Shown: positions 50,384 through 58,827, numbered from the stretch's first letter. The stretch is 64,000 nt of DNA from Exiguobacterium sp. s122 (GCF_018618475.1 NZ_JACSMD010000001.1:62001-126000); one strand, 5' to 3'. Notes: generated by a model from the letters alone, not told the origin. Numbers and translations: made by a program.

Positions 50384-51969
50384 TTGAATTTCGACAAGCA
50401 ACGCCGGAAGATGCGCCGGCGATTCATCGGTTGAATTATGAGACGTTCGTGGAAGAGATTCCACAGCACCAACCGAACGAGGAACGACGCCTCGTCGACC
50501 GGTTTTATGACACGAGTACATATTGGGTCGGGGAACAGGATGGCCATCTCGTCGCGATGTGCGCCTTACGTACAGCGCATCCTTTTTCATTGGAACAAAA
50601 AGGGGTCCGGCTACCGCCGGGGGAATGGATGGAAATTCGTTTACTCGCGGTGACCCGTTCTTATCGAAATACGCGTACGTTCGCCGGTTTGATGCGCGCC
50701 GTGATGGAAGACGCATTAGCACGAGGTGTCGAGGGCGTCGTGATTAGCGGGACGACACGTGAACAAAAGCTGTATCGCCGTTTCGGATTTGTTCCGTTCG
50801 CCCCTCCAGTCGGTCCGGTGGAAGCCCGATACATTCCGATGCTGTTGACGCGCGCTGGCTTCTTTGAGTCGGAGACGTCTGCAGTTTTACGGCCGAAATT
50901 GCTACTTGCCGGTCCGGTCGAACTTTCTTTGAACGTACGTCAAGCCCTCACGTCACAGCCGATGCCCCATCGTTCGAACGAAGCGAAGCGATTATTGCAA
51001 AACGTGCAGGCGAAGTTATCCCGTCTCGTGAAGTTGCCATACATGTATACATTACTCGGTAGCGGGACCGTCGCGAACGACGCGGTGGCGGTGCGTTTAG
51101 CGGGACGCGGGCTCATCTTGGATACGGGCGAGTTCGGAAAACGGCTCATGGATCATGCGAGACGTGCCGGCCTTTTATTTGACGTGCTCGCGATGCCCCA
51201 TTCAGAGGCAGATTGGCGCGAAGTGGAACGGTATGCACCGAGATGGATTTGGACCGTTCACTGTGAGACGTCGACCGGAGAACTTGTCGACATGGAACGA
51301 TTGCGTCGCTATGCAGGCGAACACGACACAATCGTGGCGATCGATGCCATCAGTGCGGTCGGAACGTTTGAGATCGACTATTCATTTGCCGATCTGGTGA
51401 CATTCGTTTCTGGAAAAGCGCTCCGGGCCGCTCCGGGCCTCGCTTTTGTCGCCATGAAGAAACGAGCTGAACCGATTCGACGGATTCCTCGCTATCTGGA
51501 TTTGGCACAGTATGATCCCATCGCGTTCACGCAGTCGATGTCTTTAATCAAAGCACTCGAGGTGGCGTTGGATGAACTGACCGAGGCCGAGATTGAGACA
51601 CATCAACGAAAGATGGACGTTCTGCAGGAGACGTTCGCAAAGCACGGTGTCCCTTTCAAAAAGAAACCGAATCAAGCGCCTGGGATTTTAGCTCTTCATT
51701 TACCCGATCCTCTCTCGTCATCTGAACTTGGGAACCAACTGCACTATCATGGGTACCGCGTCCAATTTGAAAGTGACTACTTGAAGGCGGCGAACTGTCT
51801 ACAAATTTCAACGATGGGCTGGACGACAACGCGCGACGTACGAGCGGTCGCCACGCTCGTCGCGACATGGATGCAACAAAAAACCGCCACGATGGAACGT
51901 GACGGTGTTAAACCCGAAAGTCTTGCCGGGCCAAATGACGAATCTTACGACCGAGGCGTCTTGAGTTGA
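50380..51969 (+). CDS. Fusion of GNAT acyltransferase and class V aminotransferase
   Basis: 529 residues. Residues 1-160 form a GNAT domain (MEIRLLAVTRSYRNTRTFAG near 84-103, YRRFGFVPF near 132). Residues about 175-510 form a fold-type I PLP enzyme of the serine-pyruvate/phosphonate aminotransferase kind: LGSGTVANDAVAVRL near 226, AIDAISAVGTFEID with D322, and FVSGKALRAAPG with Schiff-base lysine K346. Start ATG overlaps the PlsY-like stop (ATGA); AAAGGGGAAAACGAC is the site. The last 20 residues are encoded opposite the end of ubiB. Substrate unknown. Confidence 0.8.
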   Translation: MIEFRQATPEDAPAIHRLNYETFVEEIPQHQPNEERRLVDRFYDTSTYWVGEQDGHLVAMCALRTAHPFSLEQKGVRLPPGEWMEIRLLAVTRSYRNTRTFAGLMRAVMEDALARGVEGVVISGTTREQKLYRRFGFVPFAPPVGPVEARYIPMLLTRAGFFESETSAVLRPKLLLAGPVELSLNVRQALTSQPMPHRSNEAKRLLQNVQAKLSRLVKLPYMYTLLGSGTVANDAVAVRLAGRGLILDTGEFGKRLMDHARRAGLLFDVLAMPHSEADWREVERYAPRWIWTVHCETSTGELVDMERLRRYAGEHDTIVAIDAISAVGTFEIDYSFADLVTFVSGKALRAAPGLAFVAMKKRAEPIRRIPRYLDLAQYDPIAFTQSMSLIKALEVALDELTEAEIETHQRKMDVLQETFAKHGVPFKKKPNQAPGILALHLPDPLSSSELGNQLHYHGYRVQFESDYLKAANCLQISTMGWTTTRDVRAVATLVATWMQQKTATMERDGVKPESLAGPNDESYDRGVLS

Positions 51970-53545
51970 AGTAGGCGACGACGGCGACGACACCGCCGGA
52001 CCAGAACAACCATTCGTCAGGACGGATGTAGCCGAGAAGACCGACGAGCAGGCCGAGGAGAATCAATCCTGAATTGAACAGCTGACGGTGCAACAGTTCC
52101 TTCGATTCGAGCTGACGCTGGAACATCGCTTGTTCGGATAAACGTTTACGGGTTGGCTCTTTTAAAAAGTTGTCGAGTAACGGTGGCACGTTCAACAACT
52201 TTTTACCGTAGTTGAGTGCCGTCATGACATACCGGTTTTGAATCGTCGTCCCGTCCGCTTCGAGCCACTGGATGACGATTGGCTTCCCGAGCGTAAAGAG
52301 GTCAATTTTCGAGTCGAGGATTTGTAAAATCCCGAGTAACGTTGAGGCGGCCCGCCCGAAGAAAGCGAACTCGGCCGGCAACTGAATCGGCTCATTTTTA
52401 ACAAGCAATTGAATATCTTGCAACACTTTTTCGATGAGCTTCGTATCGACCGTGTCGATGTCGGTCTCTAAGTAAAAGGTGACGGCTTTCTCGAGCGCTT
52501 GGCGAATGTTATGTTTATTCGCTGTCGGTAGAAGGAACCGCAAATCTTCCAGTCCATCGACGACCCCGTCGTAGTCGAGAGAGATGAACGCCTGCAAGAT
52601 TTTTCGAATCGTCGCCATGTCTTGCGGTGTCGTCGAACCAACCATCCCGAAGTCGAGCAAGATAATCGTTCCGTCGGCCCGAATTTGGACGTTGCCAGGA
52701 TGGGGATCGGCATGAAATTTCCCACCGAACAAGAGTTGCTCAGCGGCCATCGTGAACAGACGTTCGGCGAGCGCGGAACGGTCGATGTTGTTCTCTTTCA
52801 AGAAGGCGAGGTCCGTGATGCGACGCGCGTCGACCCAGTCCATCGTCAATACCCGGTTCGTACAGAGGTGCTCGTAATAGTCCGGGATATATACGTTCGG
52901 GTTTTCGGCATATTTCGCTTTAAAGTAGTGTGCATTTTTTAATTCGGTTTGAAAATTTAATTCATCCCCGATGACAAAAATCATTTGGCGATATAAGCTA
53001 TCTAAGTCGGTCGATTTTGCGAGCGAGGTCCGTTTGAGCATCGTCGTGACGATGCGCATCGCTTTAAAGTCCGTCCGGATGATTTTTTCGATGTCTGGGC
53101 GTTGGATTTTCAAGGCGACCCGCTTGCCGTTCTCGATTAGTGTGGCGCCATATACTTCACCGATCGAGGCCGAAGCGACGGCGTCGATGTCGACGTCTTT
53201 GACGACCTGTGTGTACGGGACGCCCCAATCCGCCTCTAAAATGGCACGCGATTTCTCCCAACCGGACGTCGGGACACGGTCGACGAGCTCGGACAGTTCA
53301 TTTAAAACGGACGTCGGCAATAAGTCGGCCCGAATCGATAAGAATTGCCCGAGCTTAATCAAGAGCCCTTCTAACCGCAAGGCGTTCCGCTTATACTCGC
53401 GGGCGAGACTGAGCATGAGTGCCTCATATTCTTCTTGATTTGTCAGGCCTTGTTGTTGCTTGCGCGAGAAGGCGTAAATTTTAATGATGAATCGGGTGAA
53501 CATTGTGACGATTATCCATATGCGGAACAAGGCGATTCGTTTCAT
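51908..53545 (-). CDS. UbiB/ABC1-family atypical kinase
   Basis: 545 residues. The family KxGQ motif is LLIKLGQFLSIRADLLP (KLGQ at 64-67), the alanine-rich nucleotide loop ASASIGEVYGA near 130, then FHADPHPGNVQI and LLDFGMVG. Two membrane helices end the protein (about 480-520). These kinases/ATPases support isoprenoid quinone production; here menaquinone is the likely context. The ATG at 53545 is preceded by AAGGATG at a long spacing; an ATG at 53578 is possible. Its 3' end overlaps the convergent fusion gene by 62 nt. Confidence 0.87.
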   Translation of the reverse strand: MKRIALFRIWIIVTMFTRFIIKIYAFSRKQQQGLTNQEEYEALMLSLAREYKRNALRLEGLLIKLGQFLSIRADLLPTSVLNELSELVDRVPTSGWEKSRAILEADWGVPYTQVVKDVDIDAVASASIGEVYGATLIENGKRVALKIQRPDIEKIIRTDFKAMRIVTTMLKRTSLAKSTDLDSLYRQMIFVIGDELNFQTELKNAHYFKAKYAENPNVYIPDYYEHLCTNRVLTMDWVDARRITDLAFLKENNIDRSALAERLFTMAAEQLLFGGKFHADPHPGNVQIRADGTIILLDFGMVGSTTPQDMATIRKILQAFISLDYDGVVDGLEDLRFLLPTANKHNIRQALEKAVTFYLETDIDTVDTKLIEKVLQDIQLLVKNEPIQLPAEFAFFGRAASTLLGILQILDSKIDLFTLGKPIVIQWLEADGTTIQNRYVMTALNYGKKLLNVPPLLDNFLKEPTRKRLSEQAMFQRQLESKELLHRQLFNSGLILLGLLVGLLGYIRPDEWLFWSGGVVAVVAYFNSRRLGRKIRHLARQDFRV

Positions 53546-53639
53546 AAAAGTACCGACATCCTTTACAAGCAGTCGCATGACTGTTCTGATTTTTTGTATC
53601 TTTACTGTACCATACAATGCTTAAGAGAAAGGGCCAGGG

Positions 53640-54245
53640 ATGTTCATGGAATGGGAATTACTCAACGTCGTCGGAACGGTCGCGTTCGCGGCGAGTGGTG
53701 CCATCATCGCGATGGACGAAAAGTACGATATCTTTGGGGTATGGCTGCTCGCGTTTACGACCGCGTTCGGCGGCGGGGCGATTCGAAACGTCCTGCTTGG
53801 CAATCCCGTCAGTTTAATTTGGCAACAAAATGATTTATTTATTCTCTGTTTTCTCGTCGCTCTCCTCATCTTCCTGCTACCGAGCGTCGTCTTGCCACAC
53901 TGGGAACGCTGGGGCGTCATCGTCGATGCCATCGGACTCGTCGCTTTCGCGTTCCAAGGGGCGCAAGTCGCGATTAAACTCGATTTGCCGCTATCAGCAG
54001 CGATTGCGGCGGCCGTATTGACCGGTGTCGGCGGCGGTGTCGTCCGTGATTTACTTGCGGGTCGAAAGCCGCTCGTTTTGCAATCGGAAGTGTATGCGAT
54101 TTGGGCGATCATTATCGCCGTCGTCACGTACTACTTTCGTCTCGAGAGCGGATTGCCCGTCTATGCGTTACTCATTGTCGTTGCAACCCTTCGAGTGATA
54201 TCCTACTATCGAAAGTGGAATTTACCAGCACGACAAGTTAGATAA
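53640..54245 (+). CDS. TRIC-family cation channel protein
   Basis: 201 residues, seven membrane helices in two homologous halves, each with the glycine-rich GGGxxRxxLxG motif (FGGGAIRNVLLG near 44, VGGGVVRDLLAG near 130). Bacterial TRIC proteins form trimeric potassium/sodium-permeable channels. Either ATG at 53640 or 53646 could be used. Followed 13 nt later by a DUF423 gene in the same direction. Confidence 0.87.
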   Translation: MFMEWELLNVVGTVAFAASGAIIAMDEKYDIFGVWLLAFTTAFGGGAIRNVLLGNPVSLIWQQNDLFILCFLVALLIFLLPSVVLPHWERWGVIVDAIGLVAFAFQGAQVAIKLDLPLSAAIAAAVLTGVGGGVVRDLLAGRKPLVLQSEVYAIWAIIIAVVTYYFRLESGLPVYALLIVVATLRVISYYRKWNLPARQVR

Positions 54246-54258
54246 GGGGGAACGAATT

Positions 54259-54624
54259 ATGAAAGTCTTACTCATCATCGGCGCAGCACTCATGGCGCTC
54301 GGCGTCGCACTTGGTGCGTTCGGTGCGCATGCATTGAAGGAACGCCTCACACCAAACATGCTCGCGAACTGGCAGACGGGTGTACTCTACCATATGATTC
54401 ATGCAATCGGGATTATTGCTCTTGCCTCGATTTTAATGCGTGTCAGCATCAGCCAATTCAATACGGCAGGCTGGCTCATGTTCGCTGGAATTATCTTTTT
54501 CTCGGGTAGTCTATACGTCATGGCGCTTACAGGCATCACGAAGCTCGGTGCTGTCACGCCGATCGGTGGCGTTCTCTTCATCGCAGCCTGGGTCTTCGTC
54601 ATCCTCGGCGCTTTGAAATTGTAA
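54259..54624 (+). CDS. DUF423 membrane protein
   Basis: 121 residues, four membrane helices. GAALMALGVALGAFGAHALKE near 7-27 and the ITKLGAVTPIGGVLFIAAW end are the DUF423 (YwdK/YgdD) pattern. Function unknown. Second gene of the TRIC unit. Confidence 0.87.
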   Translation: MKVLLIIGAALMALGVALGAFGAHALKERLTPNMLANWQTGVLYHMIHAIGIIALASILMRVSISQFNTAGWLMFAGIIFFSGSLYVMALTGITKLGAVTPIGGVLFIAAWVFVILGALKL

Positions 54625-54704
54625 TCAAAAATCCATAGCAGGTTAATAATCGAGCGGTATACTTCATCTTGTAAGACCCTCGTGTTCATTGCAACGAACC
54701 ACTC

Positions 54705-54753
54705 GGTCGTCCTTCATGTACACCTTCGGGCTGATTGAAGGATGACCCTTTTT
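54705..54753 (+). terminator. Terminator of the TRIC-DUF423 unit
   Basis: GGTC-TCCTTCA / TGAAGGA-GACC with a G-T pair and long loop, then CTTTTT. Confidence 0.7.
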
Positions 54754-54893
54754 ACGTTTTTTGGGAATGGTGAATTGTAGAAACGTTGGAAAAGATGTTT
54801 TTTGAACATAAGGGTAATACGTTGCTATTTTCAACTATTATTACAAGAACATTTCGAAATATCACAAATGATTAGATCGCTGACAGTAAGCGA

Positions 54894-54927
54894 AAGTGGG
54901 TGTACCAGGAGGTACACCCACTTTTTT
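54894..54927 (+). terminator. Strong terminator in the gene-free region
   Basis: AAGTGGGTGTACC-AGGA-GGTACACCCACTT then TTTTT. No coding gene precedes it. Confidence 0.85.
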
Positions 54928-55033
54928 ATCGTAATAAAAGTGAAATATAACTTTAACAGGAAAACATTGAACTCTTCGATATAATTAATCGTGTTGAAAC
55001 TGAAAATTTAATCGTTTTTGTTACATAGCAAAA

Positions 55034-55063
55034 TCGACCTCATAAAAGACCGTTATGTATACT
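55034..55063 (+). promoter_or_regulatory. Probable promoter of the M23 hydrolase gene
   Basis: TCGACC, 18 nt, TATACT, with predicted start near 55070. A WalR-type tandem TGTWAH repeat is not seen (only one half, TGTTAC at 55019-55024). Confidence 0.45.
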
Positions 55064-55090
55064 CTGTTTAGTTTAGAAAGGATGTCCGCA

Positions 55091-56647
55091 TTGATCAACT
55101 GGAAACGCACCGTCTCGACACTGACGCTCAGTGCCTTGCTTCTTGGATCACACTCGGTGGCTGATGCCTCGACGACAATCAAAGAGAAACAAGAGCAACA
55201 GAAGAAAGTTCAAGACCAACGTAAAAACGTAAAAGACAACCAAGCGAACACATCTTCAAAAATTCAAGCGAACAATCAAGAAATTTCGAAGGTGCAAGAA
55301 GAAGTAAATAAAATGGACGCGCAGCTCCAAGATATCATCTATGATGTCGCAGCGAAGCGCCAAGAAATCAAACGTACTGAGATGAAGATTGAAGATCTCG
55401 AAGCAGACATCAAAGCATACCAAAAGAAAATGGAAGCGCAAGAAGCGATGATGCGTGAACGAATGGCCACGATGCAAATCAATGGCGGAGGCTCAATCAA
55501 CTGGGCTGAGTTCATTTTCGGTTCAAAAAACTTCTCTGACTTGATTACTCGTATGATCACGGCGGGGACGATTCAACGCAGTGACCAAGAGCTGTTCGAT
55601 GACTACGAAGCGACACGCCAATCCCTTCAAGAGGCACAGGCCGCATTGAAAGAGCAACGTGCATCGCTTTTAGAACAACAAAAAGCGCTCGAAGCGCGTC
55701 AAGCCGACCTCGAGAAGAAAATGAAACAGCGCGAAGCACGCATCAAAGAGCTTGAAGAAAAGAACATCGAGTTCGAGACACAAATCTTTGACCTTCAAGA
55801 AATCGAAGCGACGTTAATCGCGCAAGAAGAAGCAATCGCAGCTGAAATCGAAGCACAACGCCGTGAAGAAGAAGAAGCACGTCGTCGCGCCGAAGAGGCA
55901 GCGCGTCAAGAAGCGGCTCGTAAGGCAGAAGAAGCGCGTCGTGCCGAAGAAGCTAAGGCCGAAGCAGCTCGCCAAGAGGCAGCGCGCCAAGAAGCAGCCC
56001 GTCAAGAGGCTGCACGAGCAGAAGCAGCGCGTCAAGCTGCTGCTCAGCAAAAGCAGAACAATAATAATAGTACCCAGTCGTCAACATCTTCAAACCAAAC
56101 GACACAAAATTCGACGCCGGCACCAAAACCGGCTGCGCCAGCGCCGAAACCAGCTGCACCGGCTCCGAAGCCAGCAGCTCCAGCACCAAAACCAGCACCG
56201 AGCACACCGACTGCATCGACGCCAGCGCCAACTGGTGCGATGTTTATCCAGCCTGCAGCGGGACGCTTCTCGCAAGGGTGGGGACCGGCAAGCGGTCAGT
56301 TCGGCTATACGTTCCATAACGGTGTGGACATCGCTGGACCTGTCGGCACGCCAATCCGTGCATCAGCAACCGGTACCGTGATCCGTGCAGGATGGGGTGG
56401 GGCTTACGGGAACCACGTCATGATTGCACACGTCATCAACGGACAAGTGTGGACAACAGTTTACGCCCACATGAACTCGGTGTCTGTTAGCGCCGGACAG
56501 CGTGTAACGCAAGGTTCGAACATCGGGACACTTGGAAACACTGGGAACTCGTCAGGCCCGCACCTCCACTTTGAGATTCATAGAGGGAGCTACTCGTACT
56601 CGTCATCGAGCGCGGGGAACACGGTCAACCCACGTCAGTTCTTCTAA
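55091..56647 (+). CDS. Secreted coiled-coil M23 peptidoglycan endopeptidase
   Basis: 518 residues from a TTG at 55091, 9 nt after AGAAAGG; the ATG at 55082 touches the site. A signal peptide (about 1-28) is followed by a long coiled coil (about 30-210) with a GGGSINWAEFIFGSKNFSDL hinge, an alanine/glutamate/arginine-rich helix (about 225-320), a linker of APAPKPA repeats (about 345-385) and a C-terminal M23 domain with zinc ligands in FHNGVDIAG and HLHFEIHRG. The architecture is that of EnvC/CwlO-like hydrolases that cut cross-links during growth or division. Confidence 0.9.
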   Translation: MINWKRTVSTLTLSALLLGSHSVADASTTIKEKQEQQKKVQDQRKNVKDNQANTSSKIQANNQEISKVQEEVNKMDAQLQDIIYDVAAKRQEIKRTEMKIEDLEADIKAYQKKMEAQEAMMRERMATMQINGGGSINWAEFIFGSKNFSDLITRMITAGTIQRSDQELFDDYEATRQSLQEAQAALKEQRASLLEQQKALEARQADLEKKMKQREARIKELEEKNIEFETQIFDLQEIEATLIAQEEAIAAEIEAQRREEEEARRRAEEAARQEAARKAEEARRAEEAKAEAARQEAARQEAARQEAARAEAARQAAAQQKQNNNNSTQSSTSSNQTTQNSTPAPKPAAPAPKPAAPAPKPAAPAPKPAPSTPTASTPAPTGAMFIQPAAGRFSQGWGPASGQFGYTFHNGVDIAGPVGTPIRASATGTVIRAGWGGAYGNHVMIAHVINGQVWTTVYAHMNSVSVSAGQRVTQGSNIGTLGNTGNSSGPHLHFEIHRGSYSYSSSSAGNTVNPRQFF

Positions 56648-56656
56648 TCAAATGCC

Positions 56657-56692
56657 ACGAGCACCTGTCGATTGCGATAGGTGCTCGTTTTC
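56657..56692 (+). terminator. Terminator of the M23 gene
   Basis: ACGAGCACCTGTCG-ATTG-CGATAGGTGCTCGT, then TTTTC. Confidence 0.8.
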
Positions 56693-56695
56693 ATG

Positions 56696-56736
56696 AAAAA
56701 AATCGCTCCTACCATAACCGGTAGGAGCGATTTTTT
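56696..56736 (-). terminator. Terminator of the amino-acid permease gene
   Basis: AATCGCTCCTACC / GGTAGGAGCGATT with a 6-nt loop, flanked by A- and T-runs; overlaps the permease stop codon. Confidence 0.85.
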
Positions 56737-58096
56737 AGTTCGCCTGTTCGATGTCATCGGATGGGTTCTCCGATTTCCGGAAGCGTTCCCGGACGAAGTA
56801 GACGATTGTTAAGCCAATCAACCATGGAATCCCAAACTTGAGCAAGATGTCAAAGTCGGTGAACCATGTCGTGATCATCAGGCTGAGCAGCAAGACGGCT
56901 CCGAGGAGCGGCAAGACCGGGTATCCGAGCATGCGGACCGGGAGCTTACGGCCGGTCCATTTCTTGCGGAAGAACAAGTGGGAGACGAATACCATGAACC
57001 ATGTGAAGATCGCACCGAACATCGAGATGCCCATGAGGAACGGATACGACGTCTCCATGAAGATTTGCAGGAGTGCCGCGAGAACGATTCCGCCTGTTGA
57101 GACGAAAAGCGCATACGTCGGGATGCCGTTCTGGCTCACTTTTTTAAACACACGTGGTGCGTCGCCAGCTTCGGCGAGCGAATACATCATCCGAGTCGAG
57201 GCATACAATTGGGCGTTCATCGCCGAAAGTGCGGCAATCAAGATGACGAAGTTCAAAATACCGGCTGCGCCAGGCACGTCGAACTGTTGCATGACGAGGA
57301 CGAACGGGCTTTGATCGATGCCCGCCTGCTGCCATGGGATGAGCATGAGCATAATCGCAATCGTGACGAGATAAAAGAACGTCAAGCGGAATACGGTCGC
57401 CCGTAACGCTTTCGGGACGGCGCGGTCCGGGTCTTTCGCCTCGCCTGCCGTGACGGCGACGAGTTCAGTCCCGAGAAAGCTGAAGAGCGAGATGAAAATC
57501 GTTACCCACATCCCATAAAAACCGAAAGCGAAGAAACCTTCGTTCCCTGTCGTAATCGATTCAATCGGAGAACCGGGCTGGCCGAACAACGTGGCCGTAC
57601 CGAGAATGATGAATAAGAAAATGGCGCTAACTTTGATGAAGGATAACCAGTATTCGGTCGTGCCGAACGTGTGGACGTGGCGGGCGTTGATGTAGATGAG
57701 GAGCCCACCGAACAAGGCGACCCAGACGAAACCGTTCACATCCGGGAACCAGTAACGCATATAGATGGCAATCGCACTCACCTCGACGCCGATGGCGAGG
57801 ACGTTGGCGACCCAGTACGAATAACGGACCAAAAAGCCGGCGAGCGGATGCACGTAACGTTCGGCAATCGTGCCAAACGAACCAGATGTCGGATGGGCGA
57901 CCGTCATTTCTGCGAGACAGCCCATGAGTAAGAGGACGATAAACGCCCCGATGGCGTAGCTGACGAGCACGCTCGGTCCCGCTGTCTGGATGGCGAGCCC
58001 GCTTCCGAGGAAGAGGCCCGTCCCGATGGCGCTCCCGAGCGAAATCATCGTGAGTTGCCGGGTCGACAGCTCACGTTTTAGTTTGCTTGTTTCCAA
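56735..58096 (-). CDS. APC-family amino-acid permease
   Basis: 453 residues from the TTG at 58096, which has AAAGGAGATAAGACAA upstream; the remaining open frame upstream has no site. Twelve membrane helices. SLGSAIGTGLFLGSGLAIQTAGPSV-type helix 1 near 17-40 and FSFLGTELVAVTAGEAKDPDRAVPK near 200 place it with the AAT/AnsP-GabP group. It imports an amino acid by proton symport; which one is unknown. Its promoter lies opposite the trp operon promoter. Confidence 0.88.
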   Translation of the reverse strand: METSKLKRELSTRQLTMISLGSAIGTGLFLGSGLAIQTAGPSVLVSYAIGAFIVLLLMGCLAEMTVAHPTSGSFGTIAERYVHPLAGFLVRYSYWVANVLAIGVEVSAIAIYMRYWFPDVNGFVWVALFGGLLIYINARHVHTFGTTEYWLSFIKVSAIFLFIILGTATLFGQPGSPIESITTGNEGFFAFGFYGMWVTIFISLFSFLGTELVAVTAGEAKDPDRAVPKALRATVFRLTFFYLVTIAIMLMLIPWQQAGIDQSPFVLVMQQFDVPGAAGILNFVILIAALSAMNAQLYASTRMMYSLAEAGDAPRVFKKVSQNGIPTYALFVSTGGIVLAALLQIFMETSYPFLMGISMFGAIFTWFMVFVSHLFFRKKWTGRKLPVRMLGYPVLPLLGAVLLLSLMITTWFTDFDILLKFGIPWLIGLTIVYFVRERFRKSENPSDDIEQAN

Positions 58097-58240
58097 TTGT
58101 CTTATCTCCTTTAGCCAAGTGAAGTGTTGTTGGGGACGACTATAGCAGACGAAAAAAACGTATGTCAACTTGCCGGGTTGCGAAAAACGTCGCCTTTTTC
58201 GTGTCACTTATAGAAGCAAACTTTTTTTGCACGCTTTTGT

Positions 58241-58269
58241 TTGACAGGGGAGTCCGTCCCCTGTATAGT
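58241..58269 (+). promoter_or_regulatory. trp operon promoter with inverted repeat in the spacer
   Basis: TTGACA, 17 nt, TATAGT, a near-consensus sigma-A promoter. The spacer holds ACAGGGGA-GTCCG-TCCCCTGT (58244-58264), perfect 8-bp arms overlapping both hexamers, a likely repressor site. Confidence 0.75.
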
Positions 58270-58282
58270 ACGAGTTAACTTA

Positions 58283-58559
58283 ATTGAAACGAACAAAGGC
58301 GTTGACGAAGAGAAGTAACGACAGGCCCCGCATGACAGAGAGCTGATGGTTGGTGTGAATCAGTATGTGGGACGTCGCGAATGGACTTCCGAGCTCTAAA
58401 CCGAAACTTTGAGTAGGCTTTAGCGGGTGACCCACCGTTATCACGGGGAAGCGGATGATCGTCCGTGAAGTGGGTTCTACGGAACCAACGAAGGTGGCAC
58501 CACGGGGTTACTCGTCCTTCTCATAGCGTAAGCTATGGGTAGGCGAGTAACCCTTTTTT
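58283..58559 (+). ncRNA. Tryptophan T-box leader 1
   Basis: Stem I carries the AGTA-type motif (GAAGAGAAGTAACGACA) and a specifier loop GCGAATGGAC with codon UGG at 58382-58384. The T-box core AACGAAGGTGGCACCACGG lies near 58487-58505; its UGGC bulge complements the GCCA end of tRNA-Trp. The terminator GGGTTACTCG/CGAGTAACCC (58505-58553) with an inner CATAGC-GTAA-GCTATG hairpin and T6 follows. Uncharged tRNA-Trp would stop termination. Confidence 0.92.
58505..58559 (+). terminator. Regulated terminator of T-box 1
   Basis: GGGTTACTCG / CGAGTAACCC closing a long hairpin with a GTAA-loop inner stem, then TTTTTT. Confidence 0.85.
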
Positions 58560-58569
58560 CGTTTCACAT

Positions 58570-58827
58570 AGAAAATCGATGATTGAGAAGAGTAGCATGG
58601 AGCAGTCTCGTCCAGAGAGTCAGGGGTGGTGAGATCCTGACCGAGACCTTTATGCGAATGGGCTCATGAGAGCACGGCCGAATGCAGTAGGTCGTGACGG
58701 TTTCCCCCGTTATCGGGATACGATGTGATTGCATCGGAAAAAGCGGGATCTTATGCATGATCCAACGAGAGGTGGCACCGCGGTCCATACCGTCCTCCAT
58801 ACGACAGACGTCGTATGGAGTTTTTTT
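58570..58827 (+). ncRNA. Tryptophan T-box leader 2
   Basis: A second complete T-box directly follows the first. Stem I (GATTGAGAAGAGTAGCATGG) has specifier GCGAATGGGC with UGG at 58659-58661; the core AACGAGAGGTGGCACCGCGG is at 58764-58783, again with a UGGC bulge; terminator CTCCATACGAC-AGAC-GTCGTATGGAG with T7 is at 58795-58827. Two T-boxes in series give a steeper response to tryptophan starvation. Confidence 0.92.
58795..58827 (+). terminator. Regulated terminator of T-box 2
   Basis: CTCCATACGA-type 11-bp arms, 4-nt loop, TTTTTTT; ends 29 nt before the trpD start. Confidence 0.88.

Larger units (their letters stand above)
54625..55090 (+). other. Gene-free 466-nt region with two terminators and a possible small RNA
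   Basis: A first terminator (54705-54753) closes the TRIC-DUF423 unit. A possible promoter follows (TTGAAC near 54803, 17 nt, CTATTT), then TCGCT-GACAGT-AAGCGA hairpin at 54877-54893 and a strong terminator at 54894-54927, which would define a transcript of about 90-100 nt. The remaining 160 nt are AT-rich and hold the promoter of the next gene. No credible open frame. Confidence 0.4.

Noticed and set aside
55900-56215. Alanine/arginine- and APAPKPA-repeat tract in the M23 gene as a foreign or unstable repeat
   Set aside because: Such low-complexity helix and linker tracts are common in secreted cell wall hydrolases, and frame and codon use continue unbroken.
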